Shown piece by piece: positions 48,169-57,057 of a stretch of DNA of 64,000 nucleotides; within the stretch, counting starts at the first letter, position 1; each line of letters begins with the position of its first letter. The notes under the pieces are model-generated. The model ran no database searches. It was not told where the DNA came from and saw only the letters and a list, made by a program, of their open reading frames with translations. A program made the position numbers and the translations under genes. This DNA comes from an uncultured Bacteroidota bacterium (GTDB lineage: Bacteria > Bacteroidota > Bacteroidia > Flavobacteriales > Flavobacteriaceae), in contig CACIXU010000002.1 in NCBI GenBank assembly GCA_902590705.1, positions 62,001 to 126,000 of the forward strand, written 5' to 3'.

Positions 48169-48232
48169 AGTGGAAAACCATCTCCCATTTTCCCGATTGA
48201 ATACTAAAAAAAGAATCTAGTGACATCTTTTT

Positions 48233-48262
48233 ACCGTTTATTTTTAACGGTTTTATTTTAAA
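48233..48262 (+). terminator. terminator after sulfatase 2
   Basis: Stem ACCGTT/AACGGT with a seven-base loop, followed by TTTTATTTTA. It lies 65 bases after the sulfatase 2 stop. A convergent sulfatase gene ends at 48368. Confidence 0.6.
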
Positions 48263-48367
48263 TTTATTTAACAATTTAGTCTCGTGATAATTTTAGTTTC
48301 AATAACGAAAATTTGACTCTTTCCCAGAATTAAATGATTTAAATATAAAAATCAATTTTTGGATGTG

Positions 48368-50140
48368 TTATATACGTTTAAATAACATCAGTCGGAAATC
48401 CATAAGTGACACCCCATTTTTTTTAATGGCCTTTAAGCTCAAAGTTCCTGGTCCTTTTTCTAGATTAATTACACCAATATTTAATGGTTTAAAATCTTTC
48501 ACATATGATTCTGTTCTAAGACTACGATCTTCTGTAGCACCATATTCTTTAGGGTTGTGCTCTTCTAATATTTTACCGAAAATACTATCACCTCCAAGGC
48601 TGATTTCAAATTCAGAGCCAATTGCATCTTTCATACAGGTGTAGTAAATTATTACTTCAAAGTTTCCCGCCTCAGCTACCTCTACTTCCCAAGTTATTTT
48701 ATCCTCTATATTAATCCAATTGGTGAAGTATGTACAGTTGGGGTGTCTATTTGAACGTATAATAGCGCCGTGGGCTTTCCCATCTCTAGCTGGAATTTGT
48801 GTAGTTTGAACACTTTGATGACCAATAAAAAAAGGCCTTACATCTTTTTTTGGCAGTTCAACTAAAACCTCTTTTTTCCATTGTTTTTTTGCTTGAAGAA
48901 GCTTTTCCAAAACTTCTGTTTTTTTTTCACTGATATCTGTAGTTTGATTTGGATCATTCAACATGTCGAATAATTTATTATCCTTGTCCAATCGATAATT
49001 TTGACTTCTCACACTAAACAGACCTTTCCAATAGTTATATATTATACGATCTTCCCAGTTTACAGTTTTATTGAATATCAGTGGCTTTAGACTAATTCCA
49101 TCAAGAGGTTTTTTGGATTTTACTTTAACCCCGGCTAAATCTTTTAGGGTAGGTAATAGATCAATCACGCTAGTAATTTTTTTGATGATCTTACCTTGTG
49201 GAATTTTCCCTTTCCAATTCATAATTAAAGGGGATCTAACACCACCCTCATCAGTGGTTCCTTTTATACCTTTCATCTCATCATTCCAACGTTTACCATT
49301 AGGGCCATTGTCAGATAGGTAAATCACAATTGTATTTTTAGATAAACCTTCTCTTTCGACTTGTTCTAAAATCCGGCCAACATTCCAGTCAATATTTTCA
49401 CACATAGCAAGCGCAGCCCTAGTGTGGTCAATTTGATGTTGTGTTTTAAAGGGTCCATTACTTCCCATTTGACTTAATGTTTTATTTTTAAACTTTTCCC
49501 AAAAAATATCAGGGACTTGCATTGGGCTGTGCGGAGTATTAAATGGTAAGTATAAAAAAAACGGATTGGCTTTATTTTTTTTAATGAAATCAATTCCATG
49601 GTTTGTGAGGTCATCAATTATAAAACCTTCTCCTTTAACTAAATTACCATTGTGTTCTAATACAGGATTATAATAATTCCCCCAATGTCCTGAACAAAAG
49701 CCATAGTAGTCGTCAAACCCCCTGCTGTTTGGATGGTAAGGGGCTTGCATACCGTTGTGCCATTTGCCGTAGGCTGCAGTGCTATAGCCAGCCTTTTTAA
49801 ATACTTGAGCAATAGTTTGTTCGTCAATATCAAGTCTTTCACCTCCTGTGCTTGTGCTATATACTCCTCCTCTAACATGATAACGACCAGTTAATAATTC
49901 TGCCCTCGTCGGAGAGCAAACAGGACTAACAAAAAAACGATCAAATTGAACTCCAGTTCTTCCTAATTTGTCAATATTTGGTGTTGAGAGATCAAGATTT
50001 CCTTTAATACTTAAATCTCCCCATCCTTGATCATCAGTAAGTATAATAATAACATTAGGAGGGTTCTCTTTTTGATATTTGCATCCAAGGCAAATTAAAA
50101 ATAGCAGGGCTCCAAAAGTACTAATTAGATTAAATTTCAT
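48368..50140 (-). CDS. lipoprotein sulfatase 3 with C-terminal beta-sandwich-like domain
   Basis: A 590-residue S1-family sulfatase. The lipoprotein signal ends at Cys20 (LICLGCKY). The metal aspartates are in ILTDDQGWGD (36-37), the catalytic Cys75 in CSPTR, YGKWHNG near 118 and IYLSDNGPNGKR near 280. The first 430 residues cover the enzyme. About 440-590 is an extra beta-rich region (GKAHGAIIRSNRHPNCTYFTNW, ITWEVEVAEAGNFEVIIYY) that looks like a CBM-type domain binding the polysaccharide. It converges on sulfatase 2. Confidence 0.93.
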   Translation of the reverse strand: MKFNLISTFGALLFLICLGCKYQKENPPNVIIILTDDQGWGDLSIKGNLDLSTPNIDKLGRTGVQFDRFFVSPVCSPTRAELLTGRYHVRGGVYSTSTGGERLDIDEQTIAQVFKKAGYSTAAYGKWHNGMQAPYHPNSRGFDDYYGFCSGHWGNYYNPVLEHNGNLVKGEGFIIDDLTNHGIDFIKKNKANPFFLYLPFNTPHSPMQVPDIFWEKFKNKTLSQMGSNGPFKTQHQIDHTRAALAMCENIDWNVGRILEQVEREGLSKNTIVIYLSDNGPNGKRWNDEMKGIKGTTDEGGVRSPLIMNWKGKIPQGKIIKKITSVIDLLPTLKDLAGVKVKSKKPLDGISLKPLIFNKTVNWEDRIIYNYWKGLFSVRSQNYRLDKDNKLFDMLNDPNQTTDISEKKTEVLEKLLQAKKQWKKEVLVELPKKDVRPFFIGHQSVQTTQIPARDGKAHGAIIRSNRHPNCTYFTNWINIEDKITWEVEVAEAGNFEVIIYYTCMKDAIGSEFEISLGGDSIFGKILEEHNPKEYGATEDRSLRTESYVKDFKPLNIGVINLEKGPGTLSLKAIKKNGVSLMDFRLMLFKRI

Positions 50141-50523
50141 TGATTTCTCATTTTATAAAAGTTCATGTAAAGTATGAATAAAAATTTTTGTCATTTTGTA
50201 AGAGGATTTCATTAAAAAATTAAATAGCTATTTAGTAGTAGATGTCATTTTAAATTATGTTATGAATTCAATATTCAAAAAAAACAGAAAATCTTTGACA
50301 CTTAAAATCAAAATGATTTTTTTCATTTTCTTTAAAGCTAATCATAATTGAATTTATAGTAAAAGTGTTAAACTAATTTTAATGAAGTTTTTATAATTTT
50401 AAGGAAAATTTATTTCAAATTTATTTTTTGAGTCTTAAATTTTTTGTTGCTTATAACTTTAGTTTTTAGAGGGTTCAGAAAACAATTCAAATATTCCCTA
50501 TTTTTTAATAAAAATTAATTATT
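50141..50523. other. AT-rich intergenic region without genes
   Basis: This 383-base gap separates divergent genes, sulfatase 3 (minus) and a small secreted protein (plus). It should contain both promoters. A TAACTTTA (7 of 8 to TAnnTTTG) at about 50453-50460 may serve the plus-strand gene. No hairpin, repeat or convincing frame is seen. Confidence 0.5.
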
Positions 50524-50871
50524 ATGAAAAATATATTGCTATTATTAATAACGTTTAATTCATTATTTTCTTACTCACAAGAATGGATAATAATTGATGT
50601 TTTAGAACAATCCAAAAAACAACTTATTTATAAGATTGATGATGGTCAGGAGGTCATAAAAAAAACTATTAAAAATCCTTCAATTGTAAAATTGATCAAA
50701 GAATATCAGAATCAAGGATTTAAGCTTGAGGCTGTTACCCAAGGAATAGAGTTAGACCTTAATGGAAACCTTCCTTTAATGAATAGTCCCAATAATAATT
50801 TTGGTATAACTAATTTGACACTTTTTAATAATAACAGAGTTATGTTGTGGTTTGAAAAAGAAGAAAATTAG
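50524..50871 (+). CDS. small secreted protein of unknown function
   Basis: A 115-residue protein with a signal peptide (MKNILLLLITFNSLFSYSQ). The mature 96 residues include DGQEVIKKTIKNPSIVKLIKEYQNQGFKLE and LFNNNRVMLWFEKEE. I do not recognise it. It is monocistronic and 199 bases upstream of the YpdA-like reductase, near the sulfatases but without a proven link. Confidence 0.6.
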   Translation: MKNILLLLITFNSLFSYSQEWIIIDVLEQSKKQLIYKIDDGQEVIKKTIKNPSIVKLIKEYQNQGFKLEAVTQGIELDLNGNLPLMNSPNNNFGITNLTLFNNNRVMLWFEKEEN

Positions 50872-51072
50872 GATTATTAATAATTTCAAATATTTAGTTT
50901 CTATTCAATAAAAAACTATTTTGTTATTGAGCTGAAAGCTAAAAAATTCAATTTTCAATGTTTAGTTACACTAAATTTTTCTGATCAAAACTTGTAAACT
51001 TTTACTAATTTTATTTTTAATTATAATGATTTTAATTTAGTTGTGCCATCTTAATTATTTAAAGCAGTATTG

Positions 51073-52047
51073 ATGAAGGATGTAATAATTATTGGCGCCG
51101 GGCCAATTGGACTTGCTTGTGGAATTGAGGCCAAAAAAAATTCCTTGGATTATTTAATTTTTGATAAAGGGTGCTTGGTAAACTCTCTTTATAATTATCC
51201 AATGAATATGACATTTTTCTCAACTTCGGACAAGTTGGAAATTGGAGAGGTTCCTTTTATCTCTCACAATTCAAAACCCACCCGAGCTGAAGCTCTTGAA
51301 TATTACAGAAGGGTATCAAGTCACTGGGAATTGTCACTTAAATTATATGAGGAAATAAAGCTAATTGAGAAAATTGATAATGGTTATGAGTTGAAAACAT
51401 CGAAAGGGATCTATAAGACAAAAAAAATTGTATTGTCTACAGGCTTTTATGATATTCCCTATTTATTAGAAGTTCCAGGTGAGAATCTGGATAAGGTATT
51501 GCATTACTATAAAGAACCTCATACTTTTTTTGGGATGAACGTCGCAGTTGTTGGGTCAGCAAATTCTGCAGTTGATGTAGCATTGGAACTATACCGAAAA
51601 GGAGCTAAAACCGTTACGATGATTATCAGAGAGGAGGAAATAGGGCAAAATGTAAAATATTGGGCACGCCCCGATATTAATAATAGAATTAAGGAGGGAA
51701 GTATTAAAGCATTTTTTAATGCTGATGTAAAGGAAATTACAGAGGATAAAATAAGATTCAAAACTCCCGATAAGGAGATCATTATTGAAAATGATTTTGT
51801 ACTAGCCATGACAGGATACAAACCTAATTTTGAACTATTAGAATCTCTAGAGATCGAATTTCAAGAAGATGAATATAAAACTCCAGTTTATAATTCAACT
51901 ACGATGCAATCTAATCAAGTGGGGGTATATCTTGCAGGGGTTGTTTGTGGTGGGCTTAAAACTAATAAATGGTTTATTGAAAACTCTCGTGTACACGCGA
52001 ATATCATAATGGATCATGTAAAAGAACAAACCAGAAAAACCTCTTGA
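51073..52047 (+). CDS. YpdA-like FAD/NAD(P)-dependent disulfide reductase
   Basis: A 325-residue flavoprotein of the YpdA family (putative bacillithiol disulfide reductase). The FAD Rossmann motif IIGAGPIGLACGIEA lies at residues 7-20, the NADPH motif VAVVGSANSAVDVALELYRKGA near 158-179, and AMTGYKPNFELL near 248. The thioredoxin reductase CxxC site is absent, as in YpdA. The ATG at 51073 is preferred to the TTG three bases earlier. Its role in a sulfatase-rich region is unclear; redox defence is possible. Confidence 0.87.
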   Translation: MKDVIIIGAGPIGLACGIEAKKNSLDYLIFDKGCLVNSLYNYPMNMTFFSTSDKLEIGEVPFISHNSKPTRAEALEYYRRVSSHWELSLKLYEEIKLIEKIDNGYELKTSKGIYKTKKIVLSTGFYDIPYLLEVPGENLDKVLHYYKEPHTFFGMNVAVVGSANSAVDVALELYRKGAKTVTMIIREEEIGQNVKYWARPDINNRIKEGSIKAFFNADVKEITEDKIRFKTPDKEIIIENDFVLAMTGYKPNFELLESLEIEFQEDEYKTPVYNSTTMQSNQVGVYLAGVVCGGLKTNKWFIENSRVHANIIMDHVKEQTRKTS

Positions 52048-52078
52048 TAAAATTATAAAGAGATATTATAAAAATAAT

Positions 52079-52348
52079 TTAGTTCTGTAAAGGCTCAAAG
52101 GAGTGCATTTCATCATTTTTAATATTCATTTTTTTGGACAATTCAACCAAAAAATCGGAAGTCATTAAATTTTGCATACCAGCCATATCAACGTTATACA
52201 ACATTACAATACAATTTTGATCATCTATTTTTCCAACTGTGGTTCTTGACTCGTCACAAACACTAGCCCTTTCAGCATGATTATCAAATGAAGCCCTCCA
52301 CTCATCGTAATTATTAAAAGATACTTTTATAACTAAATTCATATTCAT
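52079..52348 (-). CDS. small conserved protein, ferredoxin-like dimeric barrel type
   Basis: An 89-residue soluble protein (ATG at 52348 or 52342) without signal peptide. The opening LVIKVSFNNYDEWRASFDNHAERASVC and the middle CIVMLYNVDMAGMQNLMTSDFLVELSKK resemble dimeric alpha/beta-barrel proteins such as the antibiotic biosynthesis monooxygenase-like group. Two Cys are present. Identity and function are uncertain. It diverges from the second Gfo/Idh/MocA gene across a 70-base gap. Confidence 0.6.
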   Translation of the reverse strand: MNMNLVIKVSFNNYDEWRASFDNHAERASVCDESRTTVGKIDDQNCIVMLYNVDMAGMQNLMTSDFLVELSKKMNIKNDEMHSFEPLQN

Positions 52349-52418
52349 ATTTTTTTAAAATCAATATATTGTTGTTAAATAATTTTCAATATATAAACTT
52401 AAAAATCAAAATAAAAAA

Positions 52419-53771
52419 ATGAGTAAATGTAATAGAAGGAATTTTATAAAAAAATCAGCACTTGGTGGTCTAGGTTTAGCCGGTGTTTCTTCAATGGGAA
52501 TGAGTGCCCAAAGTTATAACAATATTATTGGCTCAAATGATAGATTACATATAGCTATTGCTGGTTTGGGTCGAAGATTAGGAGCATATTATTCTCCTGT
52601 TGCCCGCAAAGAAAGTAATGTAAAACTAGCATACCTATGCGATGCGAAACAAAGTCAAATAAATAGGGCGGCCAAAAGTTTTCAAAAACATATAAGCTAT
52701 AATCCTAAACTAGAGCAGGATATTTTAAAGGTTTTAGATGATGATAAGGTAGATATTATGATTAATGCAATGCCCGACCATTGGCACACCCCAGGAGCAA
52801 TTATGGCTATGAAATCCGGCATGCATGTCTATGTTGAAAAGCCAAGTAGCTGTTCAATGGAGGAGAATGAACTACTTGTGAAAGCAGCTAATAAGTATGG
52901 TAAAGTGGTTCAAATGGGAAATCAACAACGCTCATCTATTCATACCCAGAAAGTTATAAAAAAAATACATGATGGTGCAATAGGTAAGGCCTATAAGGCT
53001 GTTGCATTTTACAGTAATGGAAGAGGAGAGGTTCCGACACAAAAAAAATCTAACATTCCGGAGGGATTAGATTGGAATTTATGGCAAGGTCCGGCTGTTC
53101 ATAGAGAATATACTTCTGAGACTTGGGATTACAATTGGCATTGGTACGGCTGGAACTATGGAACAGCTGAAATGGGTAATAATGCTACTCATGAATTAGA
53201 TATAGCTCGTTGGGCACTGAATGTAAACTTACCTCAAATGGTAGAGGTTGAATCTGCTAAAAGGCATTTTATTAATGATGGATGGGAAATGTATGATACT
53301 ATGCTTGCTAGATTTTCCTTTGAAGATGATAAAGTTATTGAATGGGATGGTAAAAGCAGAAATGCCTACAACACATATGGAAAAGCTAGGGGAACTGTTA
53401 TTTTTGGAGCTGAGGGAACTGTATTTGTTGATCGATCACATTATAAGCTTTTTGATAGAAATGGAAAGCTGGTAGAAGAAGTTAGTAGTGGAGGTAAGGA
53501 AGCTGGGGTTGCTTTGGGTGGAGGAGGCGATATGTCTACCCTTCATGTTATGAATTTTTTTGATACTATTAGAGGTAAGTCACCCTCAAACGCACCTATA
53601 GGAGATGCTAATATTTCTATGGCAATGGTTCATTATGCGAATGTTTCTTCAAGGATAAAACAGAATTTTGAGGTGGACCATATCAATGGTACTATGTTTA
53701 ATCGTGAAGCAATGAAATATTGGGGAAAACCATATGAAGAGTCTTGGAAAAAAATGTTTTTGTACCTGTAA
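52419..53771 (+). CDS. Tat-exported Gfo/Idh/MocA family oxidoreductase, second copy
   Basis: A 450-residue oxidoreductase with a twin-arginine signal (CNRRNFIKKSALGGLGLAG). The Rossmann domain has IAIAGLGRRLGAYY near residue 46, AMPDHWHTPGAIMAMKSGMHVYVEKPSSC near 117-145 with a canonical EKP, and MGNQQRSS near 165. The substrate domain contains WHWYGWNYGTAEMGNNATHELDIARW near 245-270 with the conserved catalytic His. Only distantly similar to the copy at 27720. Exported with cofactor, it may oxidise a glycoside C3 hydroxyl in the periplasm. Sulfatase 4 follows 148 bases later on the same strand. Confidence 0.9.
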   Translation: MSKCNRRNFIKKSALGGLGLAGVSSMGMSAQSYNNIIGSNDRLHIAIAGLGRRLGAYYSPVARKESNVKLAYLCDAKQSQINRAAKSFQKHISYNPKLEQDILKVLDDDKVDIMINAMPDHWHTPGAIMAMKSGMHVYVEKPSSCSMEENELLVKAANKYGKVVQMGNQQRSSIHTQKVIKKIHDGAIGKAYKAVAFYSNGRGEVPTQKKSNIPEGLDWNLWQGPAVHREYTSETWDYNWHWYGWNYGTAEMGNNATHELDIARWALNVNLPQMVEVESAKRHFINDGWEMYDTMLARFSFEDDKVIEWDGKSRNAYNTYGKARGTVIFGAEGTVFVDRSHYKLFDRNGKLVEEVSSGGKEAGVALGGGGDMSTLHVMNFFDTIRGKSPSNAPIGDANISMAMVHYANVSSRIKQNFEVDHINGTMFNREAMKYWGKPYEESWKKMFLYL

Positions 53772-53919
53772 TAATAGACTTAAACCAATTTAAATGTATT
53801 TTACAATTAAAATAATTTATTCTAAAAGTCGCTTCATTCCATCGTTAGATAAATCTGTTAAGTAGGTGAGGAATTTATAGACTTAATTCATAGAGGATAA
53901 TCTTATTAAACATTTATAA

Positions 53920-55395
53920 ATGATTAAAAGACTGATCTTAATATTGTTATTTTTTTCGTGTAATGAGAAGGAAAAATTTTTTGATCAAAGACCAAATATT
54001 CTTTTAATAATGCTTGATGATTTGGGCAAAGAGTGGATTAGTGGTTTTGGGGCTTCTGAAATAAAAACTCCTGCAATAGATAAACTAATTTCAACTGGAA
54101 TTTCATTTAAAAATGCCTATTCAATGCCTCAGTGCACCCCCACTCGGGTTACTTTATTAACTGGCCAATATCCTTGGAGACACGGTTGGGTAAATCATTT
54201 CGATGTTCCAAGATGGGGACATGGAGTTAGGTTTGATCCAAATTTAAACCCAAGCTTTCCTAAAATGCTTCGGAATGCAGGTTACTCAACTTGTGCAGCT
54301 GGTAAATGGCAAATAAATGACTTTAGACTTGAACCTGATGCGATGGTGAAAGCTGGGTTCGATGAATATTGTATGTGGACCGGGGGTGAAGGAGGTAATA
54401 TAAAATTGAGTGAGAATAGATACTGGAATCCATACATTCACACAAAATCTGGCAGTAAGGTTTATAAAAATAAATTTGGAGAGGATGTTTTTACGGATTT
54501 TATAATTGATTTTATGAAAAAAAATAAGGATAAGCCTATGATGATTTATTACCCAATGTGTTTACCCCATGGTCCTCTTACTTCAACTCCATTGGAACCC
54601 AATGCTCCTGAGTCAGAACAACACAAGTCCATGGTTAGGTATGCAGACCATATTTTAAATGTTTTAGTCAAAGCACTAGATCAAATAGGAATAAGAGAAA
54701 ATACCATAATAATTTGGACAACTGACAATGGGACCTCTGGAAACATAATTGGAGATTTAAATGGAAAAAGGGTAAGGGGAGGAAAGTCTATGCTTAGTGA
54801 AAATGGGGTAAATGCTCCTTTCATAATAAATGCACCAGGAATTGTTCCTGAAGGTATAACAAGTGATGCTTTGATAGATTTTAGTGATTTATTGCCAACC
54901 CTTTGCGATTTAGCTCAAACATCACCTGATAAAGAATATGAATATGATGGAATTTCTTTTGCGCCAGAAATTTATGGATTAGAAAACAAATCCAAAAGAG
55001 ATTGGATTATGGCATTAGGGTCAAATCCCGCTAAAATAAAAAATGGTAGAATAAAAAATGCTTTTGATTTTCGCGATCGTGTAGTTCGAGATAAAAATTT
55101 TAAAGCTTACATAGATACACTGAATAAAATTTATGAAATCATAGAATTAAAATCAGATTTTTATGAGGAAAATAACCTCTTGAACAGCAAAAGGGAGGAT
55201 GTCATTTCAGGAATAAAAAAATTTGACTCTGTAATAAAAAAATATCCATCATTTGATGCAAGCCCAATATACACTAAGTCTAAAAACTCTTTTTTTGATA
55301 TTGATAGTATCGAATTATTAAAGATGAGCAACAAGGGTAAGTCAAAACCCAATAAAACTAGGGCTCCTAGTCAAATGAAAAGTAAAAATTCATAA
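53920..55395 (+). CDS. lipoprotein sulfatase 4 (type I, formylglycine-dependent)
   Basis: A 491-residue S1-family sulfatase with a short lipoprotein signal ending at Cys14 (LFFSCNEK). Metal aspartates in IMLDDLGKEW (33-34), catalytic Cys72 in CTPTR, AGKWQIND near 127 where Gln replaces the His usual in GKWH, LPHGPLTSTP near 213, and IWTTDNGTSG near 266. The last 20 residues form a Lys/Ser-rich tail (NKGKSKPNKTRAPS). The loss of the GKWH histidine, a common active-site residue, could alter activity or specificity. The gene ends before a region of nested hairpins. Confidence 0.92.
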   Translation: MIKRLILILLFFSCNEKEKFFDQRPNILLIMLDDLGKEWISGFGASEIKTPAIDKLISTGISFKNAYSMPQCTPTRVTLLTGQYPWRHGWVNHFDVPRWGHGVRFDPNLNPSFPKMLRNAGYSTCAAGKWQINDFRLEPDAMVKAGFDEYCMWTGGEGGNIKLSENRYWNPYIHTKSGSKVYKNKFGEDVFTDFIIDFMKKNKDKPMMIYYPMCLPHGPLTSTPLEPNAPESEQHKSMVRYADHILNVLVKALDQIGIRENTIIIWTTDNGTSGNIIGDLNGKRVRGGKSMLSENGVNAPFIINAPGIVPEGITSDALIDFSDLLPTLCDLAQTSPDKEYEYDGISFAPEIYGLENKSKRDWIMALGSNPAKIKNGRIKNAFDFRDRVVRDKNFKAYIDTLNKIYEIIELKSDFYEENNLLNSKREDVISGIKKFDSVIKKYPSFDASPIYTKSKNSFFDIDSIELLKMSNKGKSKPNKTRAPSQMKSKNS

Positions 55396-55464
55396 ATGAT
55401 ATTGTTTTATATTTTAACATAGGGAATCAATATTAATTGGACTTTTTAAAATAAAAATAGATTT

Positions 55465-55544
55465 TTAACGCATTAATTTTGTTAGAAATGACAAGTCATC
55501 GCATCGGGGTCTTTTTTGAATCTAACTTAAAGACCATGCGTTAA
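55465..55544. repeat. nested inverted repeats between convergent genes
   Basis: An outer pair, TTAACGCAT (55465-55473) and ATGCGTTAA (55536-55544), encloses GTTAGA (55481-55486) with TCTAAC (55521-55526). Inside are the small palindrome ATGAC-AA-GTCAT (55488-55499) and a competing pair GGTCTTT (55508-55514) with AAAGACC (55529-55535). It could form a branched RNA structure at the 3' end of the sulfatase 4 transcript. Confidence 0.6.
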
Positions 55545-55577
55545 AAAAAGGGTTTAGAAAATATCTAAACCCTTTTT
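55543..55577. terminator. bidirectional terminator between sulfatase 4 and susD
   Basis: The 14-bp stem AAAAAGGGTTTAGA/TCTAAACCCTTTTT with a five-base loop carries an A-run on the left and a T-run on the right, ending transcripts from both sides. Confidence 0.85.
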
Positions 55578-55597
55578 AAACAGATTGGCATTAAGTT

Positions 55598-57046
55598 TTA
55601 ATATCCTGGATTCTGAGAAAGAATTGAAGGATCATTTACTTTCAAAATTTCAGCCTCTGGAATGCCAAAAAGTCTTTTTACAGAACTATAGGGGTATGCA
55701 GGTGATGCAAAAGCTGATAGAACTACTTCATCTTTTCCTGTTCTTAGTAGATCCCACCAACGATTACTCTCTCCAGCAAACTCAAATCTCCTTTCATTAA
55801 TTATAGCATCAAAAAAAGAAGACTGACTTGAAAGCTCAGTGGAAGTTAAATTAGCTAATCCAGCTCTAGTTCTAACTTCATTTAATATACTAAATGCTTC
55901 AGCACTTGGGTAGCTTTCACTATTTAATATTTCGGCGTAAAGCATTTTAACATCAGTGTACCTTACAATTGGAATATCAACCCCCCACTCTTGGAATGTA
56001 GCTGGGCTATTATTTTTAGCATATTTAATCCAGAAACGATCATCAGGAACAAACTCACCATCTTCAGTTGAAGTCCATCCATTTTGAATTGTTAAATCTC
56101 TTCTTAGATCTCCTGCTTCATATGAAAACCATAAATCATCACTAACCATTTGTTTTCTAGTAACTCCATTTAGTGGAATTTCAGCAGCCATTTTAGGAAC
56201 TTGCTGAGGTTGGGCATTTCCCATACCCGCAATCGTCTTGTCATATTGTATAGAAAAAACAACGTGAGGCCCATTATCATTTGATTCTTTAAAAATTTCC
56301 GCGTAATCTGATTGCATAGAAAATTTCCCACTATCAATTATAGATTTGAGATGAGACTTCGCCGAGGCATAATTTCCTTGTTGCATATATGCCTTTGCAG
56401 CCATACCAAGAGCAGAGTAAATTGTTGGACGTCCCTTGTCGTTTTGATTACTACTAAGACCAGATGATGGATTTGAAACTGCCTCAAATTCAGAAGTAAC
56501 AAATGCATAAACTTCAGCTAACGCAGTTCTTCCAATTGTAAAACTTTCCTCTAGCCCAACTGGATTTAAAACCAAGGGCACATCCCCAAAATGTCTTACT
56601 AACTCATAATACATTAGAGCCCTTAAAAATCTAGCTTGTGCAATATGACCAGCTTTTTGAGCATAATCTTCAACACCTTCTGACTTTTGTATAACTAAAT
56701 TCACTCTATTTATTATGGAATAGCATGTGTTCCAAATGTCTGTCGACACCTGAGAACCCGCATTTTCATTGTATTGGGATATATTTAACTCCAAGTTATT
56801 TGCATATCCTTGAGTCTGAGAAGAATTATCTCCCCTCCATATCGCAGCTCTGATCATCATGTTATCATAGAGCGGATTTAGGTCTGAATAGGCACCAGTT
56901 AATGCCTGATCTATTTGAATTGATGATTGATAGAAATTTCCAGTTGTCATTTGTGAAATGGGAGCTAAATCCAAAAAATCATCATCACAACTTATAATTG
57001 CAATTGAAGTAATTAAGCTATAAAATAAAATTCTAATTTTTTTCAT
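55598..57046 (-). CDS. SusD/RagB family nutrient-binding outer-membrane lipoprotein
   Basis: A 482-residue SusD-like surface lipoprotein. The signal ends at Cys20 (IAIISCDDD), followed by the family start FLDLAPISQMTTGNFYQS. Tetratricopeptide-like helices and the C-terminal SusD region follow (FWIKYAKNN, IPIVRYTDVKMLYAEILN, LNEVRTRAGL, INERRFEFAGESNRWWDLLR). It forms the lid over the SusC channel and binds oligosaccharides on the cell surface. It lies 11 bases downstream of susC in one operon. The ligand is not readable from sequence. Confidence 0.96.
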   Translation of the reverse strand: MKKIRILFYSLITSIAIISCDDDFLDLAPISQMTTGNFYQSSIQIDQALTGAYSDLNPLYDNMMIRAAIWRGDNSSQTQGYANNLELNISQYNENAGSQVSTDIWNTCYSIINRVNLVIQKSEGVEDYAQKAGHIAQARFLRALMYYELVRHFGDVPLVLNPVGLEESFTIGRTALAEVYAFVTSEFEAVSNPSSGLSSNQNDKGRPTIYSALGMAAKAYMQQGNYASAKSHLKSIIDSGKFSMQSDYAEIFKESNDNGPHVVFSIQYDKTIAGMGNAQPQQVPKMAAEIPLNGVTRKQMVSDDLWFSYEAGDLRRDLTIQNGWTSTEDGEFVPDDRFWIKYAKNNSPATFQEWGVDIPIVRYTDVKMLYAEILNSESYPSAEAFSILNEVRTRAGLANLTSTELSSQSSFFDAIINERRFEFAGESNRWWDLLRTGKDEVVLSAFASPAYPYSSVKRLFGIPEAEILKVNDPSILSQNPGY

Positions 57047-57057
57047 TGTTATATTTT

